Source: Clostridiales bacterium (GTDB taxonomy: Bacteria; Bacillota; Clostridia; Oscillospirales; Oscillospiraceae). From it: DNA of 27,072 nt. The stretch covers positions 1 to 27,072 of the forward strand of contig SFLD01000044.1 of NCBI GenBank assembly GCA_004553545.1. Direction: 5' to 3'. This document shows positions 15,532-22,441 of this stretch, in pieces. The first letter of the stretch is position 1. Each line of letters starts with the position of its first letter. A program made the position numbers and the translations under genes. Below the pieces are notes generated by a model, which saw nothing but the letters and a program-made list of their open reading frames with translations, did no database searches and was not told where the DNA came from.

Positions 15532-15905
15532 AGACTTTCCTCCGAATCAAAGTGCGGCGGCCGCGCGCGAAACGGCCGCTCCTCCGTCCCTCCCGGACGG
15601 CAGGGGAAAGGCCGGGACCTCCCGGCAGGGAAAGAAAGGGCCCACCCCGGCATCCGCCGGAAAGCGCCCCGCTGGGATATTCTGAGAACCAAAGATCAAA
15701 TCCGGCCCGCTGATCGGCATTTCGCATCCCCCGTCCCCGTAGGGGCACGCCCTAGGTACGGCGTGCCGCGTCTGGGCACTTCCATTGCCGCGAAAGACCC
15801 CGCGATGAGGATTTCTTCGTCAGAGCGAGGCGTTTTCCCGCGGGAATCCTTTCTGGATTTCAAGGGAAAACAACGAAGCTATGGCGGAGAAAGACCATCG
15901 CGGCC
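15532..15905. other. 374-base gap between yidC and yidD with hairpins and a repeat module
   Basis: No gene is visible here. Next to yidC are several hairpins (GCGGCCG/CGGCCGC near 15559-15590, CCGTCC/GGACGG near 15595). At 15739-15767 lies a GTAGGGGCACGCC module whose 8-bp stem GGCACGCC/GGCGTGCC encloses CTAGGTAC, clearly related to the repeat family elsewhere in the window. Whether yidC has its own promoter here is unclear; I found no convincing pair of boxes on the minus strand. Confidence 0.6.
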
Positions 15906-16115
15906 TCACGGCACCGGGTCATACCCTCCCTTGTGGAAGGGATGGCAGCGGAGAAACCGCCGCAGGGCCAGCCAGCTCCCCTTCAGGGCCCCGTACTTCT
16001 CCAGGGCCTCCAGGGCGTACTGGGAGCAGGTGGGGATGTAGCGGCAGCAGGGCGGCCGCAGGGGGGAGATGTTCCTCCGGTAGAATTTCACGAGGGCGAT
16101 GAGCACGCGCTTCAC
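15906..16115 (-). CDS. yidD: Membrane protein insertion efficiency factor YidD
   Basis: The 69-residue protein starts with GTG at 16115. Its start overlaps the rnpA stop as GTGA and has GGGAGG about eight bases upstream, which decides it over longer readings. The YidD signature is complete: VKFYRRNISPLRPPCCRY, PTCSQYALEALEKYG, the WLALRRFLRCHP block and the C-terminal GGYDPVP. The protein has an amphipathic N-terminal helix and assists YidC-dependent insertion at the inner face of the membrane. Length and cysteine pattern match the family, and the coupling to rnpA is the usual arrangement. Confidence 0.95.
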   Translation of the reverse strand: MKRVLIALVKFYRRNISPLRPPCCRYIPTCSQYALEALEKYGALKGSWLALRRFLRCHPFHKGGYDPVP

Positions 16116-16459
16116 GGCCTGTCCTCCCGGAGCATGTGGAGCTCCCCGCAGAGCCTCCGGTAGCTCTGCCGCAGCTGCGGGAAGGGCATGGAGAGGCACC
16201 GCCCTCTCGCCACCACCACGATGTCCCAGCCGGGGGTGAGGTTCCCTTCCTCCAGCCGGACGGTCTCCCGCAGGCGCCGCCGGGCCCGGTTGCGGACCAC
16301 GGCCTTGCCCAGCTTCGTGGAGACGGTGAAGCCGTAGCGGTTGCGGCCCAGATGATTGCGGCGGCAGTAGAGCACCATGCAGCGGTCCACCGCCGTGGCC
16401 CCCTTGCGGTAGAGGCGGCGGAAGTCCCGGTTTTCCTTTAACGTCACAGCGGCCTTCAC
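16112..16459 (-). CDS. rnpA: Ribonuclease P protein component
   Basis: The 115-residue basic protein is the cofactor of the RNase P ribozyme that matures tRNA 5' ends. It shows the family opening LKENRDFRRLYRKG, the RNR-type motif in KLGKAVVRNRARRRLRE, and the conserved hydrophobic strand WDIVVVARGRC. The GTG at 16459 is preceded by GGAGG at seven bases. A GTG four codons downstream is less well placed. It lies 114 bases after rpmH. That gap holds a hairpin at 16506-16536 that could set the ratio of the two products. The RNA subunit gene is not in this window. Confidence 0.95.
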   Translation of the reverse strand: MKAAVTLKENRDFRRLYRKGATAVDRCMVLYCRRNHLGRNRYGFTVSTKLGKAVVRNRARRRLRETVRLEEGNLTPGWDIVVVARGRCLSMPFPQLRQSYRRLCGELHMLREDRP

Positions 16460-16505
16460 GCCCTCGCCTCCCCTGCGGAAAAACTTACCCCCGGATACTC
16501 CAATA

Positions 16506-16536
16506 GGGACGGAGGAATGGAAGCTCCCACCGTCCC
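16506..16536 (-). other. Hairpin between rpmH and rnpA
   Basis: GGGACGG (16506-16512) pairs with CCGTCCC (16530-16536), with a possible inner GGAG/CTCC pairing. No T-tract follows on the minus strand. It could be a partial terminator or a processing site between two genes that need very different expression levels; this is inference. Confidence 0.4.
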
Positions 16537-16573
16537 TGAAGGGTGTATGATCTCTGTTCCCGTGCGGCCGTGA

Positions 16574-16714
16574 TCAGTAGCTCAGACGGGCGCGGCCCTT
16601 GGCACGACGGCGGGCAAGGACCTTGCGGCCATCGGCGGTAGCCATGCGCTTGCGGAAGCCGTGGACCTTGGAGCGGTGCAGCTTCTTGGGCTGATAGGTA
16701 CGTTTGGTTGCCAT
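16574..16714 (-). CDS. rpmH: Large ribosomal subunit protein bL34
   Basis: The 46-residue, very basic protein starts at the ATG at 16714, with GGGAGGTG eight bases before it. The sequence MATKRTYQPKKLHRSKVHGF then RMATADGRKVLARRRAKGRA is the standard bL34 pattern, with an ending of RLSY. It is the first gene of the minus-strand group and divergent from dnaA, the normal Firmicutes arrangement. Confidence 0.97.
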   Translation of the reverse strand: MATKRTYQPKKLHRSKVHGFRKRMATADGRKVLARRRAKGRARLSY

Positions 16715-16845
16715 GCGGAAACACCTCCCTGATTGATTCAAAGACCGCCGGCTCTCGCGCAGATCTCCGGCGGCACTGCCCGACGGGAAGAGTCCCCCCT
16801 CCCCGCGGCACACTGATCCAGGCGTCCTATGAGGACGCATCGTCT

Positions 16846-16874
16846 AGTATACCGTCTTTTTTCCGGGGTGTCAA
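16846..16874 (-). promoter_or_regulatory. Near-consensus promoter of rpmH
   Basis: On the minus strand, TTGACA (plus-strand 16869-16874) and TATACT (16846-16851) are separated by exactly 17 bases. Transcription would begin near 16839, at a short perfect hairpin GCGTCCT/AGGACGC (16822-16838), leaving a leader of about 125 bases before rpmH. Strong promoters are expected for this ribosomal gene. Confidence 0.82.
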
Positions 16875-16912
16875 CCATAATTTCACCCCAAGACCCCCGT
16901 TTTCTCTCAAAA

Positions 16913-16938
16913 TTATCAATTCTCAATTCTCAATTCTC
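16913..16938 (+). repeat. Tandem CAATTCT units upstream of dnaA
   Basis: ATCAATTCT is followed by CAATTCT twice more in direct tandem. The same unit occurs twice at 12151-12167. The surrounding 16875-17000 stretch is A/T-rich and has no gene; it may be an unwinding or spacer region between the divergent rpmH and dnaA promoters, but I see no exact DnaA box in it. Confidence 0.65.
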
Positions 16939-16995
16939 CATTTGGATCCAATTCAGATCCCCCAAAAACTTCTCCCTTTATATTTAGAATAAGTA

Positions 16996-17024
16996 TTGTC
17001 TTCCCTGCCCTTTTGTGATATATT
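16996..17024 (+). promoter_or_regulatory. Probable dnaA promoter
   Basis: TTGTCT at 16996-17001 and TATATT at 17019-17024 have a 17-base spacer. The transcript would carry about 80 untranslated bases, including a 9-bp GC hairpin GCCCGGGGG (17043-17051) with CCCCCGGGC (17063-17071), which lies well before the dnaA ribosome site and might modulate expression. Confidence 0.6.
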
Positions 17025-17111
17025 TATTATTGGATAAAAACTGCCCGGGGGAAGGTCCCCTCCCCCCGGGCGAAGCTTCCGACACTCGATAAAAAGAGAG
17101 GTGTTTCCACT

Positions 17112-18434
17112 TTGAATTCCATCGCAGACGTGTGGAAGAGCGTCCTCCAGCAGCTCCGTTCGGAGCTCTCGGAGACCACCATCCGCACCTGGTTTGACGA
17201 GATCACGCCCCTGGACCTCCGGGACGCCACCCTCTACCTCTACTGCCCCAACGACTTCAAGCGGGGCTACATCCAGTCCCTCTTCGTGAAGAACATCCAG
17301 GCCTCCCTGAAGGACATCTTCTCCGCAGACATCGCCGTGGCCATCCTGGACGAGGACAGCTACCGGGCCTTCCTGGGCGGCGAGCCCTCCCGGAACAAGT
17401 GCTTCGACCCCAACGACGAGTTCACCTTCGATACCTTCGTGGTGGGTCCCAGCAACAAGCTGGCCTACGCCGCCGCCCAGGCGGTGGCCCAGAACCCGGC
17501 CCAGAACTATAACCCCCTCTTCATCTACGGGGACTCAGGGTTAGGCAAGACCCACCTCATCTACGCCATCGCCCACGTGATCCGGAGCCGGAACCGCAAC
17601 GCCCGCATCGCCTACGTCAAGGGCGACGACCTCACCAATGAATTGGTGGCCGCCATCCAGGCAGGCCCCGCCAAGAGCGCCGAGATGCGGGAGAAGTACC
17701 GCCAGGCGGACCTCCTCCTCGTGGACGACGTGCAGTTCATCGCCGGGCGCAAGCAGACCCAGGAGGAGTTCTTCCATACCTTCAACACCCTCTACGAGTC
17801 CGGCAAGCAGATCGTCCTGACCTCCGACCGTCCCCCCCATGAGATGACCCAGCTGGAGGACCGGCTCATGACCCGCTTCGAGTGGGGCCTTCTCGTGGAT
17901 GTCTCGCCTCCGGACTTTGAGACGCGCATGGCCATCGTCAAGAACAAGGCCGCCATGATGGGCCTGGACCTGCCGGACAAGATCGCCTCCTACATCGCGG
18001 AGAATGTCACCGCCAACGTCCGCCAGCTGGAGGGCACGGTGAACAAGATCAAGGCCTACAAGGACCTCCTGGGCTCCACCGCCGACGAGGAGACGGTGAA
18101 CCGGGCCATTCAGGATATGCTCAAGCGCTCCAACGAGTATATCCCCTCCCCCTCCGCCATCATCGACTACATCTGCAAGTACTATAACCTGGAGGAGGCC
18201 GTCCTCCGGGGCCAGCAGCGCAACCGGGACGCCGTCCTGGCCCGGCAGATCGCCATGTACCTGATCCGCTCCATGACCAACCTCTCTCTCGACGACATCG
18301 GCCGGGAGTTCGGCAACCGGGACCACTCCACCGTCATCCATTCCCTGGACAAAGTGGAGGAGCAGATGAAGAAGAGCCCCACCTTTGCCGAGACGGTGAA
18401 GGAGATCAAGACCAACATCAACTCCCGCCGGTAA
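17112..18434 (+). CDS. dnaA: Chromosomal replication initiator protein DnaA
   Basis: The 440-residue protein begins with TTG at 17112, with GAGAGGTG at a suitable distance. Domain I (about 1-80) has VWKSVLQQLRSELSETTIRT and WFDE. The linker domain II is short, about residues 81-103. The AAA+ domain starts at FTFDTFVVGPSNKLAYAAA, with Walker A GDSGLGKTH at 140-148 and Walker B LLLVDDVQFI near residue 205. The C-terminal DNA-binding domain contains the signature FGNRDHSTVIHS. The protein assembles on DnaA boxes, melts the origin and loads the helicase. The gene lies next to a cluster of DnaA-box-like sites (18494-18615) and dnaN, so this window contains the likely origin. Confidence 0.97.
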   Translation: MNSIADVWKSVLQQLRSELSETTIRTWFDEITPLDLRDATLYLYCPNDFKRGYIQSLFVKNIQASLKDIFSADIAVAILDEDSYRAFLGGEPSRNKCFDPNDEFTFDTFVVGPSNKLAYAAAQAVAQNPAQNYNPLFIYGDSGLGKTHLIYAIAHVIRSRNRNARIAYVKGDDLTNELVAAIQAGPAKSAEMREKYRQADLLLVDDVQFIAGRKQTQEEFFHTFNTLYESGKQIVLTSDRPPHEMTQLEDRLMTRFEWGLLVDVSPPDFETRMAIVKNKAAMMGLDLPDKIASYIAENVTANVRQLEGTVNKIKAYKDLLGSTADEETVNRAIQDMLKRSNEYIPSPSAIIDYICKYYNLEEAVLRGQQRNRDAVLARQIAMYLIRSMTNLSLDDIGREFGNRDHSTVIHSLDKVEEQMKKSPTFAETVKEIKTNINSRR

Positions 18435-18706
18435 AAGCCTCCCCTCCGTTGCACTCTTTTCCCACGTTTCCCGTGGATTTCTACTACGACTACTGTTGAT
18501 AACTCTCTCCTCGTTTTTCTTCGTGGAAAAGACGTGCAAATCTTCCACAGGGAAAACGAGGGGCTTGTGGACGCTCTATCCCACGTACTTTCGCCCTTTT
18601 TCCACGTTTTCCACAAAGTTTTCCCCCTACTACGTCTATTGCTAACAACTCTTTTCCTTTTTCTTCTCTGAAAAAGGCATCCTTCCATGAAAGGACGACT
18701 GCTCCT
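18435..18706. other. Probable oriC (DnaA-box cluster between dnaA and dnaN)
   Basis: The 272 non-coding bases are much richer in A/T than the surroundings and contain repeated TTTTCCAC words. One exact box, TTTTCCACA, is at 18607-18615. One-mismatch forms are TTTTCCACG at 18598-18606, its complement CGTGGAAAA at 18522-18530, TGTTGATAA at 18494-18502 and TCTTCCACA at 18541-18549. Two further related words are CTTTTCCCACG near 18457 and TATCCCACG near 18577. Pyrimidine-rich stretches on both sides could be the unwinding region. The assignment rests on position and motif density; origin firing was not tested. Confidence 0.7.
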
Positions 18707-19819
18707 ATGATGAAATTTACCTGTGAAAAGGCCCTGCTGCAGAGCGCCGCGGCCGTGGCCAGCCGCGCCGTGGCCGCCAAGAGCTCCATCCCCGCCCTGG
18801 AGGGCCTGCTGCTGGAGACCGGCAATGGCCTCACCGTCTCCGGCTACAACATGACCACCGGCATCCGCGCCCAGCTGGACGCGGAGGTGGGCGGCGAAGC
18901 CCAGCTGGTTCTCAACGCCCGCCTCTTCGGGGACATCATCCGCAAAATGCCGGATGACGTCATCTCCTTCGTCTCGGACGGCAAGAGCACGGTCCACCTC
19001 AGCTGCGGCGACGCCAGCTTCGATATCCCCTACCTCTCCGCCGAGGACTACCCCGACCTCCCGGAGGTGGAGGACGAGCAGTTCGTGGTCCTGCAGCAGC
19101 GGACCCTCCGGGAGATGATCGAGCAGTGCGCCTTTGCCGTCTCCACCAACGAGGCCCGCCCGGTCCACACCGGCGCCCTCTTCGAGATCGGCGGCGGCCG
19201 CCTCACCATGGTGGCGGTGGACGGCTTCCGTCTCGCCGTCCGCCGGGAACCCCTGGAGAAGGCCAGCGGCGAATTCTCCTTCGTGGCCCCCGGCAGCGCC
19301 CTGAACGAGATGAAGAGCATCTGCGGCGACACCGAGGACCCCGTCACCGTCATGCTGGGCCGGCGCCACATCCTCTTTGAAGTGGGCGGCACCCAGCTCA
19401 TCTGCCGGCGCCTGGAGGGCGAGTTCCTGGACTACCGCAACGCCATCCCCCGGAAGAACCCCATCGTGGTCACCGCCGAGACGAAAGCCCTCATCAACTC
19501 CATCGACCGGGTCAGCGTGGTGATCTCCGACAAGCTGAAAAGCCCCGTCCGCTGCCGCTTTGAGGCGGACCGGGTCCTGCTCTCCGCCCGCACCGGCAAC
19601 GGCGAGGCCAAGGACGTCTGCCCCCTCGCCGGCGACGGTCAGGAGCTGGAGATCGGCTTCAATAACCGCTACCTGATGGACGCTTTGAAGTACGCCCCGG
19701 CGGACACCGTCTCCATCGAGCTCAATACCGGCGTCTCCCCCGCCGTCATCGTCCCCACCGACGGCAGCGACAAGTTCCTCTACATGGTCCTCCCCGTGCG
19801 GCTCAAGTCCGCCGAGTGA
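18707..19819 (+). CDS. dnaN: DNA polymerase III beta subunit (sliding clamp)
   Basis: The 370-residue protein forms the ring that tethers DNA polymerase to the template. It shows MKFTCEKALLQSAAAVASRA at the start, the inter-domain IPALEGLLLET region, DGFRLAVRREPL in domain 2, and the conserved C-terminus DKFLYMVLPVRL. Three clamp domains of about 120 residues fit the length. Two adjacent ATG codons (18707, 18710) follow AAAGGA; the second gives the more typical MKFTC start. The stop codon overlaps the start of the next gene as TGATG. Confidence 0.97.
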   Translation: MMKFTCEKALLQSAAAVASRAVAAKSSIPALEGLLLETGNGLTVSGYNMTTGIRAQLDAEVGGEAQLVLNARLFGDIIRKMPDDVISFVSDGKSTVHLSCGDASFDIPYLSAEDYPDLPEVEDEQFVVLQQRTLREMIEQCAFAVSTNEARPVHTGALFEIGGGRLTMVAVDGFRLAVRREPLEKASGEFSFVAPGSALNEMKSICGDTEDPVTVMLGRRHILFEVGGTQLICRRLEGEFLDYRNAIPRKNPIVVTAETKALINSIDRVSVVISDKLKSPVRCRFEADRVLLSARTGNGEAKDVCPLAGDGQELEIGFNNRYLMDALKYAPADTVSIELNTGVSPAVIVPTDGSDKFLYMVLPVRLKSAE

Positions 19820-20088
19820 TGGAGAAGACCCCCTTCCGCCTGCTGGCGAAGGTCTTCCTGACCACCGGCGGCCTCCTGGCGGTCTTTTCCCTGCTCTACG
19901 CCCAGACCACCATCGATCCGCCGGAGCCCTGGAACTTCCGGGAGATCGCTCTCTTCCCCATGACCCTGCTCCTCCGCGCGCTGACCCTGGCGGAGCCGGG
20001 ACCCATCGGCCTGGCCCTATTCCTGACCGCCCTGACCCTCCTGCTCCTGGGCCTGCTGTTCTACCACCTCAGCAAGAAAAGCTCCTGA
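19819..20088 (+). CDS. Small two-helix membrane protein coupled to dnaN
   Basis: The 89-residue protein starts at the ATG at 19819, whose A is the last base of the dnaN stop, so translation is probably coupled. Residues about 8-28 (LLAKVFLTTGGLLAVFSLLY) and 60-82 (IGLALFLTALTLLLLGLLFY) are hydrophobic helices joined by a loop with PPEPWNFREI. The tail HLSKKSS is basic, so both ends are likely cytoplasmic. I do not recognise a family. Some Clostridia carry small unknown genes in the dnaN-recF interval. Real coding is supported by the overlap, clean hydropathy and codon use like dnaN. Confidence 0.72.
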   Translation: MEKTPFRLLAKVFLTTGGLLAVFSLLYAQTTIDPPEPWNFREIALFPMTLLLRALTLAEPGPIGLALFLTALTLLLLGLLFYHLSKKSS

Positions 20089-20101
20089 CCCCAACGCTCC
20101 C

Positions 20102-20445
20102 TGTCCATCGTAAAAAGGACGGATTCCCATAACCAACGCCCCAAACGCCGGTGGCGTTTGGTTGGCGGTGGCTACGCCCCAGGCGCGTCGGCCCGTTGGG
20201 CCTCCTCGGAATGACAAAGGATCAGGACTGTCATTGCGAGGAGCGAAGCGACGCGGCAATCCGCATCCCCCGTCCCCAAAGGCTCCCTTGTGCAAAGGGA
20301 GCTGTCACGGCTTCGCCGTGACTGAGGGATTGCCCGGCGTTGCTGGGTACTTTGGGGATGATCTCTGCTCCGATTCCTACCCGTTCCTCGCCCCCACTGG
20401 CGCAAGCGCTCCGCTATGCGACGACTGCCCAGGGTGGTTGATGAA
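20102..20445 (+). repeat. Composite repeat block A (palindrome, long hairpin, double hairpin, tail)
   Basis: This gene-free block starts with GTCCATCGTAAAAAGGAC (20103-20120), then a palindrome variant CCAAACGCC/GGCGTTTGG (20141-20149/20153-20161). The long hairpin CTCCTCGGAATGACA (20202-20216) with TGTCATTGCGAGGAG (20229-20243) follows, then the double hairpin GGCTCCCTT.../GTCACGGC-TTC-GCCGTGAC (20278-20330), and a tail from GGCGTTGCTGGGTACTTTGG through GGTGGTTG. Hairpins and tail are repeated in the same order at 24219-24505. Confidence 0.85.
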
Positions 20446-20451
20446 CCCCCC

Positions 20452-20886
20452 GTAGGGCACGACGACCCCGGCGTGCCGTCCCTCGTCCCCCCGCAGGGCG
20501 TAGGGGCCGATGTCCATGACTGACGCCCCAAATTCCGGCACGAAATTTGATCGGCGGAAGCCATGCCTTAGGTACATCGTCCCGTTGCTAGGCACCACCT
20601 GTGGCGCTTCCGTAGGGCGGGGTGACTACACCCCGCCGTCCTGCTCCGCTCCCCCTGTAGGGGGCGGGCTCCGTCCCGCCCCGTTGGCAAGGTCCGTCTT
20701 CCTACCAATTTCCGTTGGTTCGGAATACCTCCCCATATCGTGTAGGGGCGGACCTATGTGTCCGCCCGGACACGCCTTTTTACGGGACCCGTACCCGGGC
20801 CGACACACAGGTCGGCCCCTACAGATTCTATTGCAGCCTTCATCAACCCCTGGAAACCGGGCGGGGACAGAGCCCCGCCCCTACAG
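20452..20886 (+). repeat. Composite intergenic repeat cluster 4
   Basis: This cluster is colinear with 3366-3842. It has the GTAGGGCACGACGACC module (20452-20477), an imperfect CCAAATTCCG palindrome (about 20526-20549), a GTAGGGCGGGGTGACTACACC module (about 20612), a GGGGCGGG/CCCGCCCC hairpin (about 20660-20682), a TTCCGTTGGTTC spacer, the head-to-head hairpins of the GTAGGGGCGGACC / GGTCGGCCCCTAC type (20741-20823), and GGGCGGGGACAGAGCCCC (about 20859). The spacer words are conserved as well as the hairpins, which indicates copying of the whole block. Confidence 0.85.
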
Positions 20887-21076
20887 TCGACGAATGTCCA
20901 ATGCCGGTTCGAGATCTACCAGGCCATTCCCACCCTCGTCTCCCGCAAACCAAAACACCCGGAATGACCGCAAGCACCAAAGCCTCCCTCTCCCGTCCCC
21001 CGTCCTAACGTCCCCCGTAAGCGCGAAGCGCCCGCGCCCGTCCTTTTGAGCTCCCCCGTACCCTTCGGGATAGTTT

Positions 21077-21290
21077 CCAAAGGAAGGGCCGCAGCCCTTC
21101 CTTTGGTCGTTTCAAGGAGGGTCTGGGAGGGAAATTCGAAATCCCTCCCAGAATCTTTCTTGGGAAGCGCGAGGGGATATTCTTTTGATTCGAAAAGAAT
21201 ATCCTCTCGCAAGCCGCCGACCTTCGTCGGCGGCTCTCCGTCCACACAGGGCGTGGCCCTGCCACGGCACGCCGGGTCGTCGTGCCCTAC
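21077..21290 (+). repeat. Array of four perfect hairpins plus a reversed module
   Basis: Four inverted repeats follow each other: CCAAAGGAAGGGC/GCCCTTCCTTTGG (21077-21106, 13 bp); CTGGGAGGG/CCCTCCCAG (21123-21151, 9 bp); an 18-bp stem with one G-U pair (21169-21186 with 21193-21210, loop GATTCG); and GCCGCCGAC/GTCGGCGGC (21213-21234, 9 bp). A reversed GGCACG...CGTGCCCTAC module lies at 21266-21290. No gene covers them. The stretch 20887-21076 shows nothing I can name. Confidence 0.85.
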
Positions 21291-21461
21291 GGGATGCTCC
21301 TGTCAGGGAACACCCTCCGCGTCCTGAATGGGACGCGGCCCATCAGGCCCCTGATAAAAGGATCAACCCCCCGGATGCTATCCGTCAAAAAGGTCTATTT
21401 AATAGGAAGAAAACCGAAAAACGAGCCGTGAGACCGCCGTCTCACAAGGAAAGGAGCGCCT

Positions 21462-21983
21462 ATGAACGGAAAAATCCGCAAGTATCTGCCCCTCCTGGGC
21501 CTCGTCGTGGTCCTGGTCCTCTGGGGCCTCTGGTACAGCCGTCCGGTGGGCGTCGAGACCCTCTTCCCCAATTTTGACCCGGACCGCGTGGAGGTGACTG
21601 CCTCGGACCGCAACGTGAGCCCGACGGAGAGCTACCTCAAAGGCACGCCGGAGTATGACGCCGTCCTCTCCGAGGTCCGGGGTCTCCAGTTCCGCCGCTC
21701 GGTGTGGAATCCCATCCGGCAGATCCTGTCGAACGGGGGGATCCTCAAGCATACGTGTGAGCCCGACTACAAAAAAATCCTCTTCGATTTCATCCAGGAT
21801 GACGGGAAGGAGAACCACGCGGTCTATGAGCTGTAGTTCGTTCTCAATGAGTGGTTCTACTGTGACGCCAGCGGCAACGGAAAGTGGCTTCCGCTGGGAA
21901 TGACTGACAGCAAGACCGTGGGGATGGAGATGGCCCAGCGGTATCTGGGCCAGTTCATGGGCCATCTCCTGAGCAGCGACTAA
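21462..21983 (+). pseudogene. Membrane-anchored protein gene with in-frame amber codon
   Basis: The ATG at 21462 has an AAAGGAG site. The first 124 residues include one helix (YLPLLGLVVVLVLWGLWY, about residues 7-24) and then the marker RPVGVETLFPNFDPDRVEVT. A TAG at 21834-21836 ends it, yet the same frame stays open for 48 more codons (FVLNEWFYCDASGNGKW, then QRYLGQFMGHLLSS) to TAA at 21981-21983, and these residues look like real protein. A C-to-T change in CAG would explain the stop. It is either a pseudogene, a truncated but working protein, or a case of readthrough. A perfect hairpin GTGAGAC/GTCTCAC lies just upstream (about 21428-21445). A truncated paralogue is at 24772. Function unknown. 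Confidence 0.72.
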
Positions 21984-22026
21984 TTGTAATATTTAATCAA
22001 TATTATACAAATAGTATTCATAAAAT

Positions 22027-22075
22027 GGGGGAACCCAGGGGGAATTCCGGGGGAGAAAACCGGAAACCCCGGGGG
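22027..22075 (+). other. Four G5 tracts (possible G-quadruplex) upstream of rlbA-recF
   Basis: GGGGG occurs at 22027-22031, 22038-22042, 22049-22053 and 22071-22075, the first three at an exact 11-base period with the form GGGGGAA. Between this and rlbA lie a hairpin TTGCACG-GAAA-CGTGCAA (near 22101) and an A/T-rich stretch (22130-22190) that may hold the promoter; no clear boxes were found. Confidence 0.55.
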
Positions 22076-22225
22076 AAAACCCGCAAGAAATCCCAAAATT
22101 TTTGCACGGAAACGTGCAACGCTCTCCCCCATTATTTTCTAGTTTCTAGGAGATAGATTTTTCTAAAAACTGGTTATCTTCCGATAGGGGGCCACCCCTC
22201 TTCGGACCATCAAGAAGGAGTCCCC

Positions 22226-22441
22226 ATGAAAACCATCACCATTACGACCGAGTTCATCAAGCTCCAGGACCTCCTGAAATTGGCAGGCGCGGTGGAGACC
22301 GGCGGCGAGGCCAAGGAGCGCATCCAGGCCGGGGAGGCCGCCGTCAACGGCGCGCCCTGCCCCCAGCGGGGCAGGAAGCTCCGCCCCGGCGACGTGGTCG
22401 CCTTCGACGGCCAGGAGTATGGCCTGAAGTATGCGGATTGA
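22226..22441 (+). CDS. rlbA: S4-domain RNA-binding protein RlbA (YaaA)
   Basis: The 71-residue protein is a single S4 RNA-binding domain of the YaaA/RlbA type, usually found directly before recF in Firmicutes. The motif FIKLQDLLKLAGAVETGGEA, then the Gly-rich turn AAVNGAPCPQRGRKLRPGD and the closing VVAFDGQEYGLKY, are all present. The ATG follows AAGGAGTC. Its last 11 bases overlap recF, so the two are translationally coupled. Members of the family are thought to act in ribosome or RNA metabolism; the exact target is not established. Confidence 0.92.
   Translation: MKTITITTEFIKLQDLLKLAGAVETGGEAKERIQAGEAAVNGAPCPQRGRKLRPGDVVAFDGQEYGLKYAD

Noticed and set aside
20102..21290. CRISPR array
   Set aside because: Repeats are not regularly spaced, have different sequences, and no cas gene is present.
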